Origin: Shewanella sp. Choline-02u-19
GTDB taxonomy: Bacteria; Pseudomonadota; Gammaproteobacteria; Enterobacterales; Shewanellaceae
NCBI RefSeq assembly: GCF_002836205.1
Contig: NZ_PJBE01000013.1
Location: 62,001-126,000, forward strand
Direction of reading: 5' to 3'
Length of the DNA: 64,000 nt
In this document: positions 16,752 through 22,595 of the stretch, piece by piece
How positions within the stretch are numbered: position 1 is the stretch's first letter
Layout: the number at the start of each line of letters is the position of its first letter
Program-made: the position numbers and the translations under genes
Notes under the pieces: generated by a model
What the model was told of the DNA's origin: nothing
Database searches by the model: none
What the model saw: the letters and a program-made list of their open reading frames with translations, nothing else

Positions 16752-18215
16752 TTAGCTGCCTTTAACGGGTGTGCGTTCAAGTACCGCTAACAATAGTTTC
16801 CAATATTGGCCAACGGTGGTGATGTTAACCTTTTCGTCTGGGCTGTGTGGGTAGCGAATGGTCGGACCAATAGAAACCATGTCCATCTCAGGGTAAGGCT
16901 TTTTAAATAAACCACACTCAAGACCTGCATGGATCACCATAATCGTTGGCTCTTTTTTATAGATGTCGGCATACGTTGCCCGGACACTTTCCATTACTGG
17001 TGAGCTGTTGTCAGGTTTCCAACCAGGATAAGCACCGCTAAATTCAACGTTGGTACCCGCAAGATTACTCAAAGAGGTTAATACGCCTTCTATCTCTTCG
17101 CGGCCAGAGTCGATTAATGAACGGATAAGACAAAGTATTTGAACAGAATCTGTTTCAGTACTGATGACACCGACATTAAGCGAGGTTTCTGTTACGCCTG
17201 CAACTTCGTCACTCATACGCACTACGCCGTTAGGGCAGGCATTGAGGATATCAATTAAGATCTGTTGTGAGTCTTCACTCATCACCTTTGTTTCGGCTGG
17301 GATCTCAGTCAATGTCAAGGTAGTGTCAGGATCTGCAATCGCTAGCTCTTGGCGAACTAAAGCTTGGAACTCAGCTATACGTTGCTGCAGCACTGTCACG
17401 TTTTCAGCTGGGATCATAAAGCTAAACTGTGCTTCACGCGGAATAGCGTTACGTAGTGAACCACCAGTGAAGTTAGTTAGCTCAAGTGCAAGCTCATCGC
17501 TATGATCGAATAGGAATCTAGCGAGTAATTTATTCGCATTACCGCGACCCAAATGAATGTTAACCCCCGAGTGACCGCCTTTAAGACCTGCTAACGATAA
17601 CGTGAAGCTCGAGTTAGTCGGCTCTGGAGATTGCCACACCATAGGAACACTGATTTGACCGTCAACGCCGCCGGCGCAACCCATGTAGATCTCACCCTCT
17701 TGCTCAGAGTCTGTGTTGATAAGAATTTCAGCTTCAAGTGTGCCAGCTTCTAAGCCAAATGCGCCTGTCATTCCAGCTTCTTCATCGATAGTCAATAAGA
17801 CTTCAAGTGGACCATGGGCAATATCATTAGCGCCGAGAATCGCTAATGCTGAAGCCATACCGATGCCATTATCAGCACCTAACGTAGTGCCTCTCGCTTT
17901 AACCCAGTCACCATCAACGTAAGCATCGATAGGATCTTTTTCAAAATCATGCACTTTGTCGGCATTCTTTTGTGGAACCATATCTATATGGGCTTGCAGT
18001 ACCACTATTTTACGATCTTCCATGCCCGCAGTTGCAGGTTTTTTGATGATCAAGTTACCCACTTTATCTTCAATAACGGAAAGCTGCTTGTCTTTTGCCC
18101 ATGCTCGAATGTGCTTACTCAACGCTTGCTCATGCTTTGAAGGGTGTGGAATGGCACAGATTTGTTCGAACCATTGCCATAGTGCTTGTGGTTGTAGCTG
18201 GTTTAGTGCGGTCAC
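16752..18215 (-). CDS. pepD: Aminoacyl-histidine dipeptidase PepD
   Basis: PepD (peptidase family M20C) cleaves Xaa-His and other dipeptides in the cytoplasm. The 487-residue protein follows E. coli PepD along its length. It shows IPHPSKHE, the metal site QAHIDMVPQK, ADNGIGMASA, the catalytic-glutamate segment DEEAGMTGAFG, NTDSEQEGEIYMG, GLKGGHSG, and the C-terminal IHAGLECGLFKKPYPEMDM. The start is taken as the GTG at 18215 because GAGGA lies 6 bp upstream and the family N-terminus begins there; an ATG ten codons further upstream would add IILDIEEFS. It diverges from the M17 aminopeptidase. Confidence 0.95.
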   Translation of the reverse strand: MTALNQLQPQALWQWFEQICAIPHPSKHEQALSKHIRAWAKDKQLSVIEDKVGNLIIKKPATAGMEDRKIVVLQAHIDMVPQKNADKVHDFEKDPIDAYVDGDWVKARGTTLGADNGIGMASALAILGANDIAHGPLEVLLTIDEEAGMTGAFGLEAGTLEAEILINTDSEQEGEIYMGCAGGVDGQISVPMVWQSPEPTNSSFTLSLAGLKGGHSGVNIHLGRGNANKLLARFLFDHSDELALELTNFTGGSLRNAIPREAQFSFMIPAENVTVLQQRIAEFQALVRQELAIADPDTTLTLTEIPAETKVMSEDSQQILIDILNACPNGVVRMSDEVAGVTETSLNVGVISTETDSVQILCLIRSLIDSGREEIEGVLTSLSNLAGTNVEFSGAYPGWKPDNSSPVMESVRATYADIYKKEPTIMVIHAGLECGLFKKPYPEMDMVSIGPTIRYPHSPDEKVNITTVGQYWKLLLAVLERTPVKGS

Positions 18216-18442
18216 AGAAAATTCCTCTATATCTAAAATTATCACTAGAGCGCTGGTGCGCTGGAGGCTGAAAATGGCAATATTCTACCATAGTCTTTGT
18301 TTGCGCAAGAGGGGTTTACGCCGCTTTACCAGATGACTGTCAGCAGAAGTTGCCAGATCAGTTTTTAAGCACTATTAAGTCGTTGGTAATCTGCGCTCAA
18401 TAGGACAATAATGCCAACAATTAAAAATAAAAAGGAAGGGTT

Positions 18443-19981
18443 ATGACTGCTGTAAAATTTGTTGATGTTGTCGATAAAGAGGCAATTTTTGAAGGTAACG
18501 GTTGGGATGCGCTGGTGGTGGTTTCCGCGGATCTTAAATCGATAAAAGTAGATGAAGTAGCAATGCTGGCTGATCATGGCCAAAAAGTCGATCAACGTGT
18601 CGGCAAGTCAGTGACATTGTTGTTTGCGCCAGGTATGGCGGGTGGACGCTTAGTGATTGCGCCAGTGAAAAAAGCTGCTGATGAATATGAAGATGTCCGC
18701 GTCTTTGCCGATGCCGCACGCAGTGGTATTAGAGTCGCCAAAGAGGCGGGGGCAAAACGGCCGTTATTGCTGGTTAATGGTATCGCTGATGCACGCTATC
18801 AAAAATCGGGCGAAGTTGCTGCGTTAGCATGTGGTCAAGAACTATGGCAAGCGTTAGAGCTGCGAGAAGCGGGTGGGGCGGATGAGGAGTTAGAGTGCAT
18901 TGGTTTATTGAGTGATACGCATAATGCTGCGACGTTAACCGCGATTGAAGAGGGTCGTACTCTTGCGAGAGATCTATGTGGTACCGAACCCGAGCGTATG
19001 TCAGCACCCGCTTTTGCTGATTATTGTTTGGCAGCGTTTACTGATAGTGGCTTAACAATATCTGTTGTAGAAGACAGAGATATTCTAGAGCGTGATTACC
19101 CGCTGTTATGTGCAGTTGGCCGTTCATCTTTTGCGGTGCTAAGACATCAACCCCGGGTGCTAAAGCTTGAATATGTCGGTGAAGGCGATATTCAGCGTAC
19201 CTTCCTATTTGCAGGTAAAGGGGTTATTTACGACACTGGCGGTGCTGATATAAAGATTGCTGGTGGAATGGCTGGCATGAGTCGAGATAAAGGTGGCGCT
19301 GCTGCCGTTGCGGGCTTAATGAAAACCGTGAGTATGCTTAAACCTAAAGGCATACGCATTGTTGCTGAGTTAGGATTAGTGCGAAATAGTATTGGTAGCG
19401 AAGCGTTTGTCACCGATGAAATTATCGCCAGTCATGCAGGTAAACGGGTTCGAATTGGTAATACCGATGCCGAAGGGCGACTTGTTTTAGCCGACTTGTT
19501 GTCTCATCTGCGTATTAAAGCGGAGTCTGCGGTGAGTCCTGAAATGTTCTCAGTGGCGACGTTAACCGGACATGTCGTTCGTTGTTTTGGTGGTTATACC
19601 GCGGCGGTAGAAAATAGTGTGGCTAAGCAAGCTAATGTGGCTGAACGTATGCAGCAAAAAGCGGCTGTTTGGGGCGAACCTATAGAAGTGTCACAATTAC
19701 GTCGAGATGACTTTAGCAAAATAGTGGACCCATCTGGCGCTGCAGATATGCTTTCGTCAAATAATGCTCCCTCTTCGGTTACTGCGCGAGGGCATCAATA
19801 TCCTGCTGCATTTTTAATCCAAGCATCGGGTTTAAGCCGTCATGGCTTGAATAGTGACAAGCCTATCGCTTATACACATTTAGACATTGCAGGCAGTGCC
19901 ACAGAAGGGCACCCACAATACGGCAGCCCAACGGCAACGCCTTTGGTCGGGCTATTTAACTATATGGTCGATAGTCAGTAA
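18443..19981 (+). CDS. M17 leucyl aminopeptidase family protein
   Basis: This 512-residue protein has the M17 catalytic domain in its C-terminal half. The motifs are GKGVIYDTGGADIK (metal-binding Lys and Asp), MSRDKGGAAAVAGL, and NTDAEGRLVLADLL with the Asp, Glu and Arg of the active site. The YDTGG form resembles the NPEPL1/LAP-1 branch more than E. coli PepA (FDSGG). The N-terminal 180 residues are the usual divergent macro-like domain. It likely removes N-terminal amino acids in the cytoplasm using two metal ions. AAGGAAGGG precedes the ATG; a terminator follows within 10 bp. Confidence 0.88.
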   Translation: MTAVKFVDVVDKEAIFEGNGWDALVVVSADLKSIKVDEVAMLADHGQKVDQRVGKSVTLLFAPGMAGGRLVIAPVKKAADEYEDVRVFADAARSGIRVAKEAGAKRPLLLVNGIADARYQKSGEVAALACGQELWQALELREAGGADEELECIGLLSDTHNAATLTAIEEGRTLARDLCGTEPERMSAPAFADYCLAAFTDSGLTISVVEDRDILERDYPLLCAVGRSSFAVLRHQPRVLKLEYVGEGDIQRTFLFAGKGVIYDTGGADIKIAGGMAGMSRDKGGAAAVAGLMKTVSMLKPKGIRIVAELGLVRNSIGSEAFVTDEIIASHAGKRVRIGNTDAEGRLVLADLLSHLRIKAESAVSPEMFSVATLTGHVVRCFGGYTAAVENSVAKQANVAERMQQKAAVWGEPIEVSQLRRDDFSKIVDPSGAADMLSSNNAPSSVTARGHQYPAAFLIQASGLSRHGLNSDKPIAYTHLDIAGSATEGHPQYGSPTATPLVGLFNYMVDSQ

Positions 19982-19989
19982 TTTTCAGA

Positions 19990-20013
19990 AGCCGACTAAA
20001 ATGTCGGCTTTTT
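19990..20013 (+). terminator. Rho-independent terminator after the M17 peptidase
   Basis: AGCCGAC-TAAAAT-GTCGGCT followed by TTTT. It isolates the aminopeptidase transcript from the HexR-like unit that starts 13 bp later. Confidence 0.82.
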
Positions 20014-20025
20014 ACTGGATATTAG

Positions 20026-20040
20026 TGTAATTAAATTACG
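20026..20040. promoter_or_regulatory. HexR-like operator, upstream site of unit A
   Basis: TGTAATTAAATTACG is a 14/15 match to the perfect palindrome TGTAATTAAATTACA. That palindrome is the site type described for HexR in Shewanella and other gammaproteobacteria. It lies 52 bp before the promoter operator. Confidence 0.6.
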
Positions 20041-20076
20041 TAAAAAGTGCTTTATTGGCTTTTTTGATGGGAATAC

Positions 20077-20104
20077 TTGTAATAAAATTACATTTCGTTA
20101 TAAT
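20077..20104 (+). promoter_or_regulatory. Sigma-70 promoter of unit A
   Basis: TTGTAA (20077-20082), 16-bp spacer, TATAAT (20099-20104). The same boxes and spacer occur in unit B. Transcription should begin near 20111, just before the first leader hairpin. Confidence 0.75.
20078..20092. promoter_or_regulatory. HexR-like operator overlapping the unit A promoter
   Basis: TGTAATAAAATTACA has perfect TGTAAT and ATTACA arms. It overlaps the -35 box and the spacer, a position expected for repression by a bound protein. Confidence 0.65.
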
Positions 20105-20110
20105 GATTCT

Positions 20111-20260
20111 CGTTGGTTAGGCAGGTGCCTAATCGAGCTAGTCTATCCAGGATGGATAATTCTCCAAGGAATCGAGCGACAAGTTGACTTTGCTTAACCC
20201 AAGATGGGTTGTAACAACAAGCATAGTATTTGGAATTCAACTTAGTTAGGAGTATTGATT
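20111..20260 (+). ncRNA. Structured 5' leader of unit A (possible cis-regulatory RNA)
   Basis: A first hairpin TTAGGC/GCCTAA (20117-20122 and 20127-20132) is followed by the 51-nt block at 20139-20189, 50/51 identical to unit B. The block can fold as a three-way junction. AGTC (20140) closes with GACT (20186), TATCC pairs with GGATA around the loop AGGAT, and ATTC pairs with GAAT around TCCAAG. A further hairpin AACCC/GGGTT follows. AAGTTGA (20181-20187) can pair with TCAACTT just before the ribosome site TTAGGAG (20246-20252). Folding is inferred by eye. Confidence 0.6.
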
Positions 20261-20359
20261 ATGTCTTTTACAATGAGTAGCACTATTTATTCGCAGAGCT
20301 TTTGGTTAAACACAGATGCTTTGCGTGGTGGTATATACACCATGGCATACAAGGGCTAA
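20261..20359 (+). CDS. Micropeptide of unit A (32 aa), unknown function
   Basis: The ORF begins MSFTMSSTIYSQSFW and continues with NTDALRGG. TTAGGAG ends 8 bp before the ATG. The paralogue in unit B shares the core STIYSQS-x-WLNTD-x-LRGG. Within codons 6-24 the copies differ at four synonymous third positions and two conservative amino-acid changes, the pattern expected for a translated, selected peptide. There is no signal peptide or clear membrane helix. The C-terminal 8 residues are free to vary. Confidence 0.65.
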   Translation: MSFTMSSTIYSQSFWLNTDALRGGIYTMAYKG

Positions 20360-20456
20360 TCCTTCTTGTAGGCTTTTAGTTTTCATCATCTTTATCGCGC
20401 CTTTTAGGTGCTTATAGACCAAGTTGTGAATTGAGTATCAATTTGCAATTGATTAC

Positions 20457-20502
20457 CGCTAGCGCGTTAACCAATTTCCAGTAGGAACACTTGAATACGT
20501 CT
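20457..20502 (+). other. Conserved 3' block of unit A
   Basis: This untranslated block starts GCTAGCGCG, contains the hairpin TTCC-AGTA-GGAA (20476-20487) and ends ACACTTGAATACGTCT. It is nearly identical to 21121-21165 in unit B, although the DNA between it and the peptide gene has diverged. Confidence 0.6.
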
Positions 20503-20503
20503 T

Positions 20504-20530
20504 GCCCACTCATAGAGTGGGCTTTTTTTT
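20504..20530 (+). terminator. Terminator of unit A
   Basis: GCCCACTC-ATA-GAGTGGGC followed by eight T. The unit B terminator has a different stem sequence with full pairing kept. Confidence 0.92.
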
Positions 20531-20676
20531 ATCTGTTGGTTTGCTATACAGGAATTCATCAGGTTGAGCGTTAGTGATTATCGTTGTTTAATCGTAATTT
20601 TTTTGATCCTAAACTGTTAACATTTAGGCGTTGGTTTACAAAAGCAGCTGTTTTTGTGACTTAGGCACACAATTGG

Positions 20677-20691
20677 TGTGGTTAAATTACC
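20677..20691. promoter_or_regulatory. Degenerate HexR-like operator, upstream site of unit B
   Basis: TGTGGTTAAATTACC keeps one good half site. It lies 53 bp before the promoter operator, the same spacing as in unit A (52 bp). Confidence 0.4.
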
Positions 20692-20728
20692 TTTAAAGCC
20701 TATATTTGGCATTATTCGCAATTAATAG

Positions 20729-20756
20729 TTGTAATTAAATTACAAAAACCTATAAT
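20729..20756 (+). promoter_or_regulatory. Sigma-70 promoter of unit B
   Basis: TTGTAA (20729-20734), 16-bp spacer, TATAAT (20751-20756), identical in boxes and spacing to unit A. Confidence 0.75.
20730..20744. promoter_or_regulatory. HexR-like operator in the unit B promoter
   Basis: TGTAATTAAATTACA is a perfect palindrome (with one more T and A outside, TTGTAATTAAATTACAA). It covers the -35 box and most of the spacer. Confidence 0.7.
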
Positions 20757-20762
20757 AGCAAC

Positions 20763-20919
20763 TCTTGGTTAGGGTGAATGCCTACCAAGGTTAGTCTATC
20801 CAGGAAGGATAATTCTCCAAGGAATCGAGCGACAAGTTGACTCATCAGTTTAATTGGACTCAACCCCGTAATTAAATTGATTTGAGTATTTTTTACAACT
20901 TTGTTTAGGAGTAATGATT
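20763..20919 (+). ncRNA. Structured 5' leader of unit B (possible cis-regulatory RNA)
   Basis: The first hairpin pairs CTTGG and TAGG (20764-20773) with CCTA and CCAAG (20781-20789). It differs in sequence from unit A but keeps the pairing. The 51-nt block is at 20792-20842; its only difference from unit A (T to A) falls in the AGGA(T/A) hairpin loop. CAAGTTG (20833-20839) can again pair with CAACTT just before the ribosome site TTAGGAG (20905-20911). Confidence 0.6.
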
Positions 20920-21012
20920 ATGTTATTTACAGCTAGTAGTACTATTTATTCGCAAAGCTCTTGGTTAAATACAGATGTTTTGCGTGGCGGTTTATTCGCC
21001 ATGACTTTTTAG
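20920..21012 (+). CDS. Micropeptide of unit B (30 aa), unknown function
   Basis: The ORF begins MLFTASSTIYSQSSW and continues NTDVLRGG. The start at 20920 keeps the same 8-bp distance to TTAGGAG as in unit A; an in-frame ATG two codons upstream (20914) is too close to that site. The product is a paralogue of the peptide at 20261. The stop codons of both copies lie in an AGGG/CCCT-type hairpin. Confidence 0.65.
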   Translation: MLFTASSTIYSQSSWLNTDVLRGGLFAMTF

Positions 21013-21165
21013 GGCTAACCCTCCTTTAAAGTAGTTCCATATCCATCAACCTTATAGCACCTTCTGGGTGTGTTTAGACGCAAGTTGTGTATTGACCTTG
21101 TTGATACGCCATTGATTAACGCTAGCGCGCTAACCGATTTCCGATTGGAACACTTGAATATGTCT

Positions 21166-21193
21166 GCCAGCTCTTTGAGCTGGCATTTTTTTT
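21166..21193 (+). terminator. Terminator of unit B
   Basis: GCCAGCTC-TTT-GAGCTGGC, then A and eight T. Compared with unit A the stem has paired substitutions on both sides. Confidence 0.92.
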
Positions 21194-21227
21194 GCCTACA
21201 ATTTGGCAAAGGGTAAATTCTTTGCTT

Positions 21228-21256
21228 CTACTTCTCGTTTATTAAACGAGAAGTAG
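21228..21256. repeat. 29-nt near-perfect palindrome
   Basis: CTACTTCTCGTTTA (21228-21241), one central T, then TAAACGAGAAGTAG (21243-21256): 14 bp of perfect pairing. No U tract follows. It could be a large operator, a mobile-element end or an mRNA hairpin. Confidence 0.75.
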
Positions 21257-21318
21257 CAGGCATATTGCAGACACAGCCTTAACACGCTGCAAGTCCATCC
21301 TTGGAAGCTCGACCATGA

Positions 21319-21335
21319 CGTCCATGTCATGGACG
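21319..21335. repeat. Hairpin element CGTCCATG-T-CATGGACG
   Basis: An 8-bp perfect inverted repeat lies inside a GC-richer segment (about 21260-21350). From memory this resembles dispersed intergenic elements of Shewanella genomes, but only one copy is in this window, so repetition is not shown here. Confidence 0.5.
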
Positions 21336-21644
21336 GTCAAGGCCGTATCTACACTTGATTATTGGTGTTTTCATTTAGGCTACTGTGAATTTATGTCTAA
21401 CTTGGAAGTGACCCAAAACGATTTGACTGCTCTATCAGCTGTTTTGTCTAAATCTAAATCAAAGTCGTGGCGTTCGCCCACACCTGAGCCAAGGGATAAA
21501 GCGCTTGTACCTGCTCTTGATTTCATAAGAGTAGAACCCTCAGCGTGCTGACGAAATTGTCTGAAAATCAAAAATTTCCAACGAGGAAGATTGTTATCTT
21601 TAAGTCATGAGTTTAGTTTGTCAGTCGGGTGAAATATCATTTCA

Positions 21645-21809
21645 TTAAGTTCCTATATGAAGCTCAAATGCCAATGGTTTGCGCTTTTCTAACCCAGTGT
21701 AGATGCGTCCAAGACAGTTGAAATCAAGGCCCATTCTATTCCCTACAGAATTTGGAATTTTCTCCCTATAATAAAGAGTTGCAACGAGATTCAGTTGCGT
21801 TTGTACATG
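21645..21809 (-). pseudogene. Degenerate coding fragment, C-terminal end only
   Basis: On the minus strand 54 sense codons end in a TAA at 21645-21647. The residues read NSVGNRMGLDFN, then GRIYTGLEKRKPLAFELHIGT, which looks like real protein rather than noise. An in-frame TGA lies just upstream of codon 21809, and no start or ribosome site is present. I do not recognise the family. It is probably the remains of an element or gene lost from this site. Confidence 0.45.
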
Positions 21810-21926
21810 CGCTCACTGTAGGCAATTGGAGCGTTTTGAGCTGAAGGTAACTCAGTATTGCCCTTTTCCATTTAGGGTTTTAACTCACAGCCAGATAGTG
21901 TCAGCCTATTTGCACTATAATAACTC

Positions 21927-22049
21927 ATGTCAGACAGTTTATCCGTGACGAACGAAAGTACCCAAAGCAAGCCAAATTCAGCAGTACATCCCTATTATCT
22001 AACACAATGCATTGACAGGGGTAGAGTGAACACTCTACCCTATAGGTAG
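21927..22049 (+). CDS. Possible 40-aa small ORF ending inside the tetR operator
   Basis: The ORF starts MSDSLSVTNESTQSK and stops with a TAG inside the second operator palindrome. A TATAAT at 21916-21921 lies 6 bp upstream but no good -35 or ribosome site was found. It may be a truncated gene remnant or a chance frame. Confidence 0.25.
   Translation: MSDSLSVTNESTQSKPNSAVHPYYLTQCIDRGRVNTLPYR
22012..22041 (+). promoter_or_regulatory. Promoter of the tetR-oxidoreductase operon
   Basis: A perfect -35 TTGACA (22012-22017) is followed after 18 bp by the weak -10 TACCCT (22036-22041). The -10 lies within the operator palindromes. Confidence 0.5.
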
Positions 22050-22068
22050 AGCGAACATTCTACCTATA
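22019..22068. promoter_or_regulatory. Double palindromic operator for the TetR-family regulator
   Basis: Site 1 is GGGTAGAGTG-AA-CACTCTACCC (22019-22040), a perfect 10-bp palindrome. Site 2 is TATAGGTAGA-N8-TCTACCTATA (22041-22068). The 20-bp cores GGTAGAGTGAACACTCTACC and GGTAGAGCGAACATTCTACC differ at two positions. Together they cover the promoter -10 and reach the ribosome site, as expected for autorepression. Confidence 0.8.
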
Positions 22069-22076
22069 GGGTCATT

Positions 22077-22595
22077 ATGCTTAGAGAACAAATTGCCGCT
22101 AGTCTTGAAGAGGCGTTCAGTCAATATGGTTTCGCCGAACCGAGCGTTGCTCAGTTAAAGACTGCGTGTAATGTCAGCTTGCGAACCCTATACAAACACT
22201 ACCCGTCCAAAGAAGCGATGATCGTCGGTGCGCTGACGTATCGTCATCAAAGATACCTCACTTTTCTGCTTAACGAGTCGCCTGCTTGTGGTGTTGAGTC
22301 TGTTGTGCATATTTTTAATAAACTTGAACAATGGATGAAAGAATTTTCACCACATGGCTGTCTGTCTATGAGCGCTATTGCGGCCTTTCCCGACAATCCA
22401 ATTATTAACAAAGCCGTTAAAGAACACAAAGAAGATGTTCGCCAGTTCTTAGGCCTCCAAAGCCAGAGAGAAGATCTTGCAACGGCTCTTTTTTTACTGC
22501 ATGAAGGTGTATCAAGCGCATGGCCCGTGCTGGGGCGAAACGCGGTAACATCAGCCCAAAAGGCGCTATTACAACTTTTAGAGGAACATTCATGA
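22077..22595 (+). CDS. TetR/AcrR family transcriptional regulator
   Basis: This 172-residue protein has an N-terminal TetR DNA-binding domain. The recognition region is VAQLKTACNVSLRTLYKHYP (about residues 24-43), with the usual RTLYKHYPSKEAM pattern. The C-terminal ligand domain is divergent. The gene is preceded immediately by two palindromes that probably are its operator, and it overlaps the following oxidoreductase by four bases. It very likely represses itself and that gene. The inducer cannot be deduced. Confidence 0.9.
   Translation: MLREQIAASLEEAFSQYGFAEPSVAQLKTACNVSLRTLYKHYPSKEAMIVGALTYRHQRYLTFLLNESPACGVESVVHIFNKLEQWMKEFSPHGCLSMSAIAAFPDNPIINKAVKEHKEDVRQFLGLQSQREDLATALFLLHEGVSSAWPVLGRNAVTSAQKALLQLLEEHS

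Larger units (their letters stand above)
20026..20530 (+). other. Tandem unit A: operators, promoter, structured leader, micropeptide, conserved 3' region, terminator
   Basis: This is the first of two related units (the second is 20677-21193). In order it contains an upstream operator (20026), a second operator inside the promoter (20078), -35 TTGTAA and -10 TATAAT, and a leader hairpin (20117-20132). A 51-nt block (20139-20189), a 32-residue ORF (20261), a conserved 3' block (20457-20502) and a terminator (20504) follow. Spacing and order are the same in both units while linker sequences have diverged, so each part is probably under selection. The function is unknown to me. Confidence 0.8.
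20677..21193 (+). other. Tandem unit B: second copy of the operator-leader-micropeptide-terminator unit
   Basis: This is the second unit, in the same orientation as unit A and 146 bp after its terminator. It contains a degenerate upstream operator (20677), a perfect promoter operator (20730), the promoter, a leader hairpin, the 51-nt block (20792-20842), a 30-residue ORF (20920), the 3' block (about 21121-21165) and a terminator (21166). The leader segment after the block is longer than in unit A and unrelated in sequence, so the duplication is not recent. Confidence 0.8.
21194..21926. other. Accessory, mostly non-coding stretch before the tetR pair
   Basis: It holds a 29-nt palindrome (21228-21256), a second hairpin element (21319-21335) and a degenerate minus-strand coding fragment (21645-21809). 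A plus-strand frame at 21393-21551 is without recognisable domain. No tRNA, integrase or full transposase was seen. Confidence 0.45.

Noticed and set aside
20929..20944. Leader peptide for classical attenuation
   Set aside because: The micropeptides lack runs of one amino-acid codon and are followed by a terminator with no downstream operon gene.
20026..21193. The two similar units as an insertion sequence or recombination duplicate
   Set aside because: There is no transposase, no terminal inverted repeats and no target duplication, and conservation is confined to functional blocks rather than uniform over the unit.
21015..21209. 64-codon minus-strand frame across the unit B 3' block and terminator
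   Set aside because: It overlaps a conserved hairpin region and terminator; conservation there follows RNA pairing, not codons.
21393..21551. Frame starting MSNLEVTQNDLTALS
   Set aside because: It has no ribosome site or known domain; both strands are open by chance and the region is accessory. It was left as part of the non-coding stretch.
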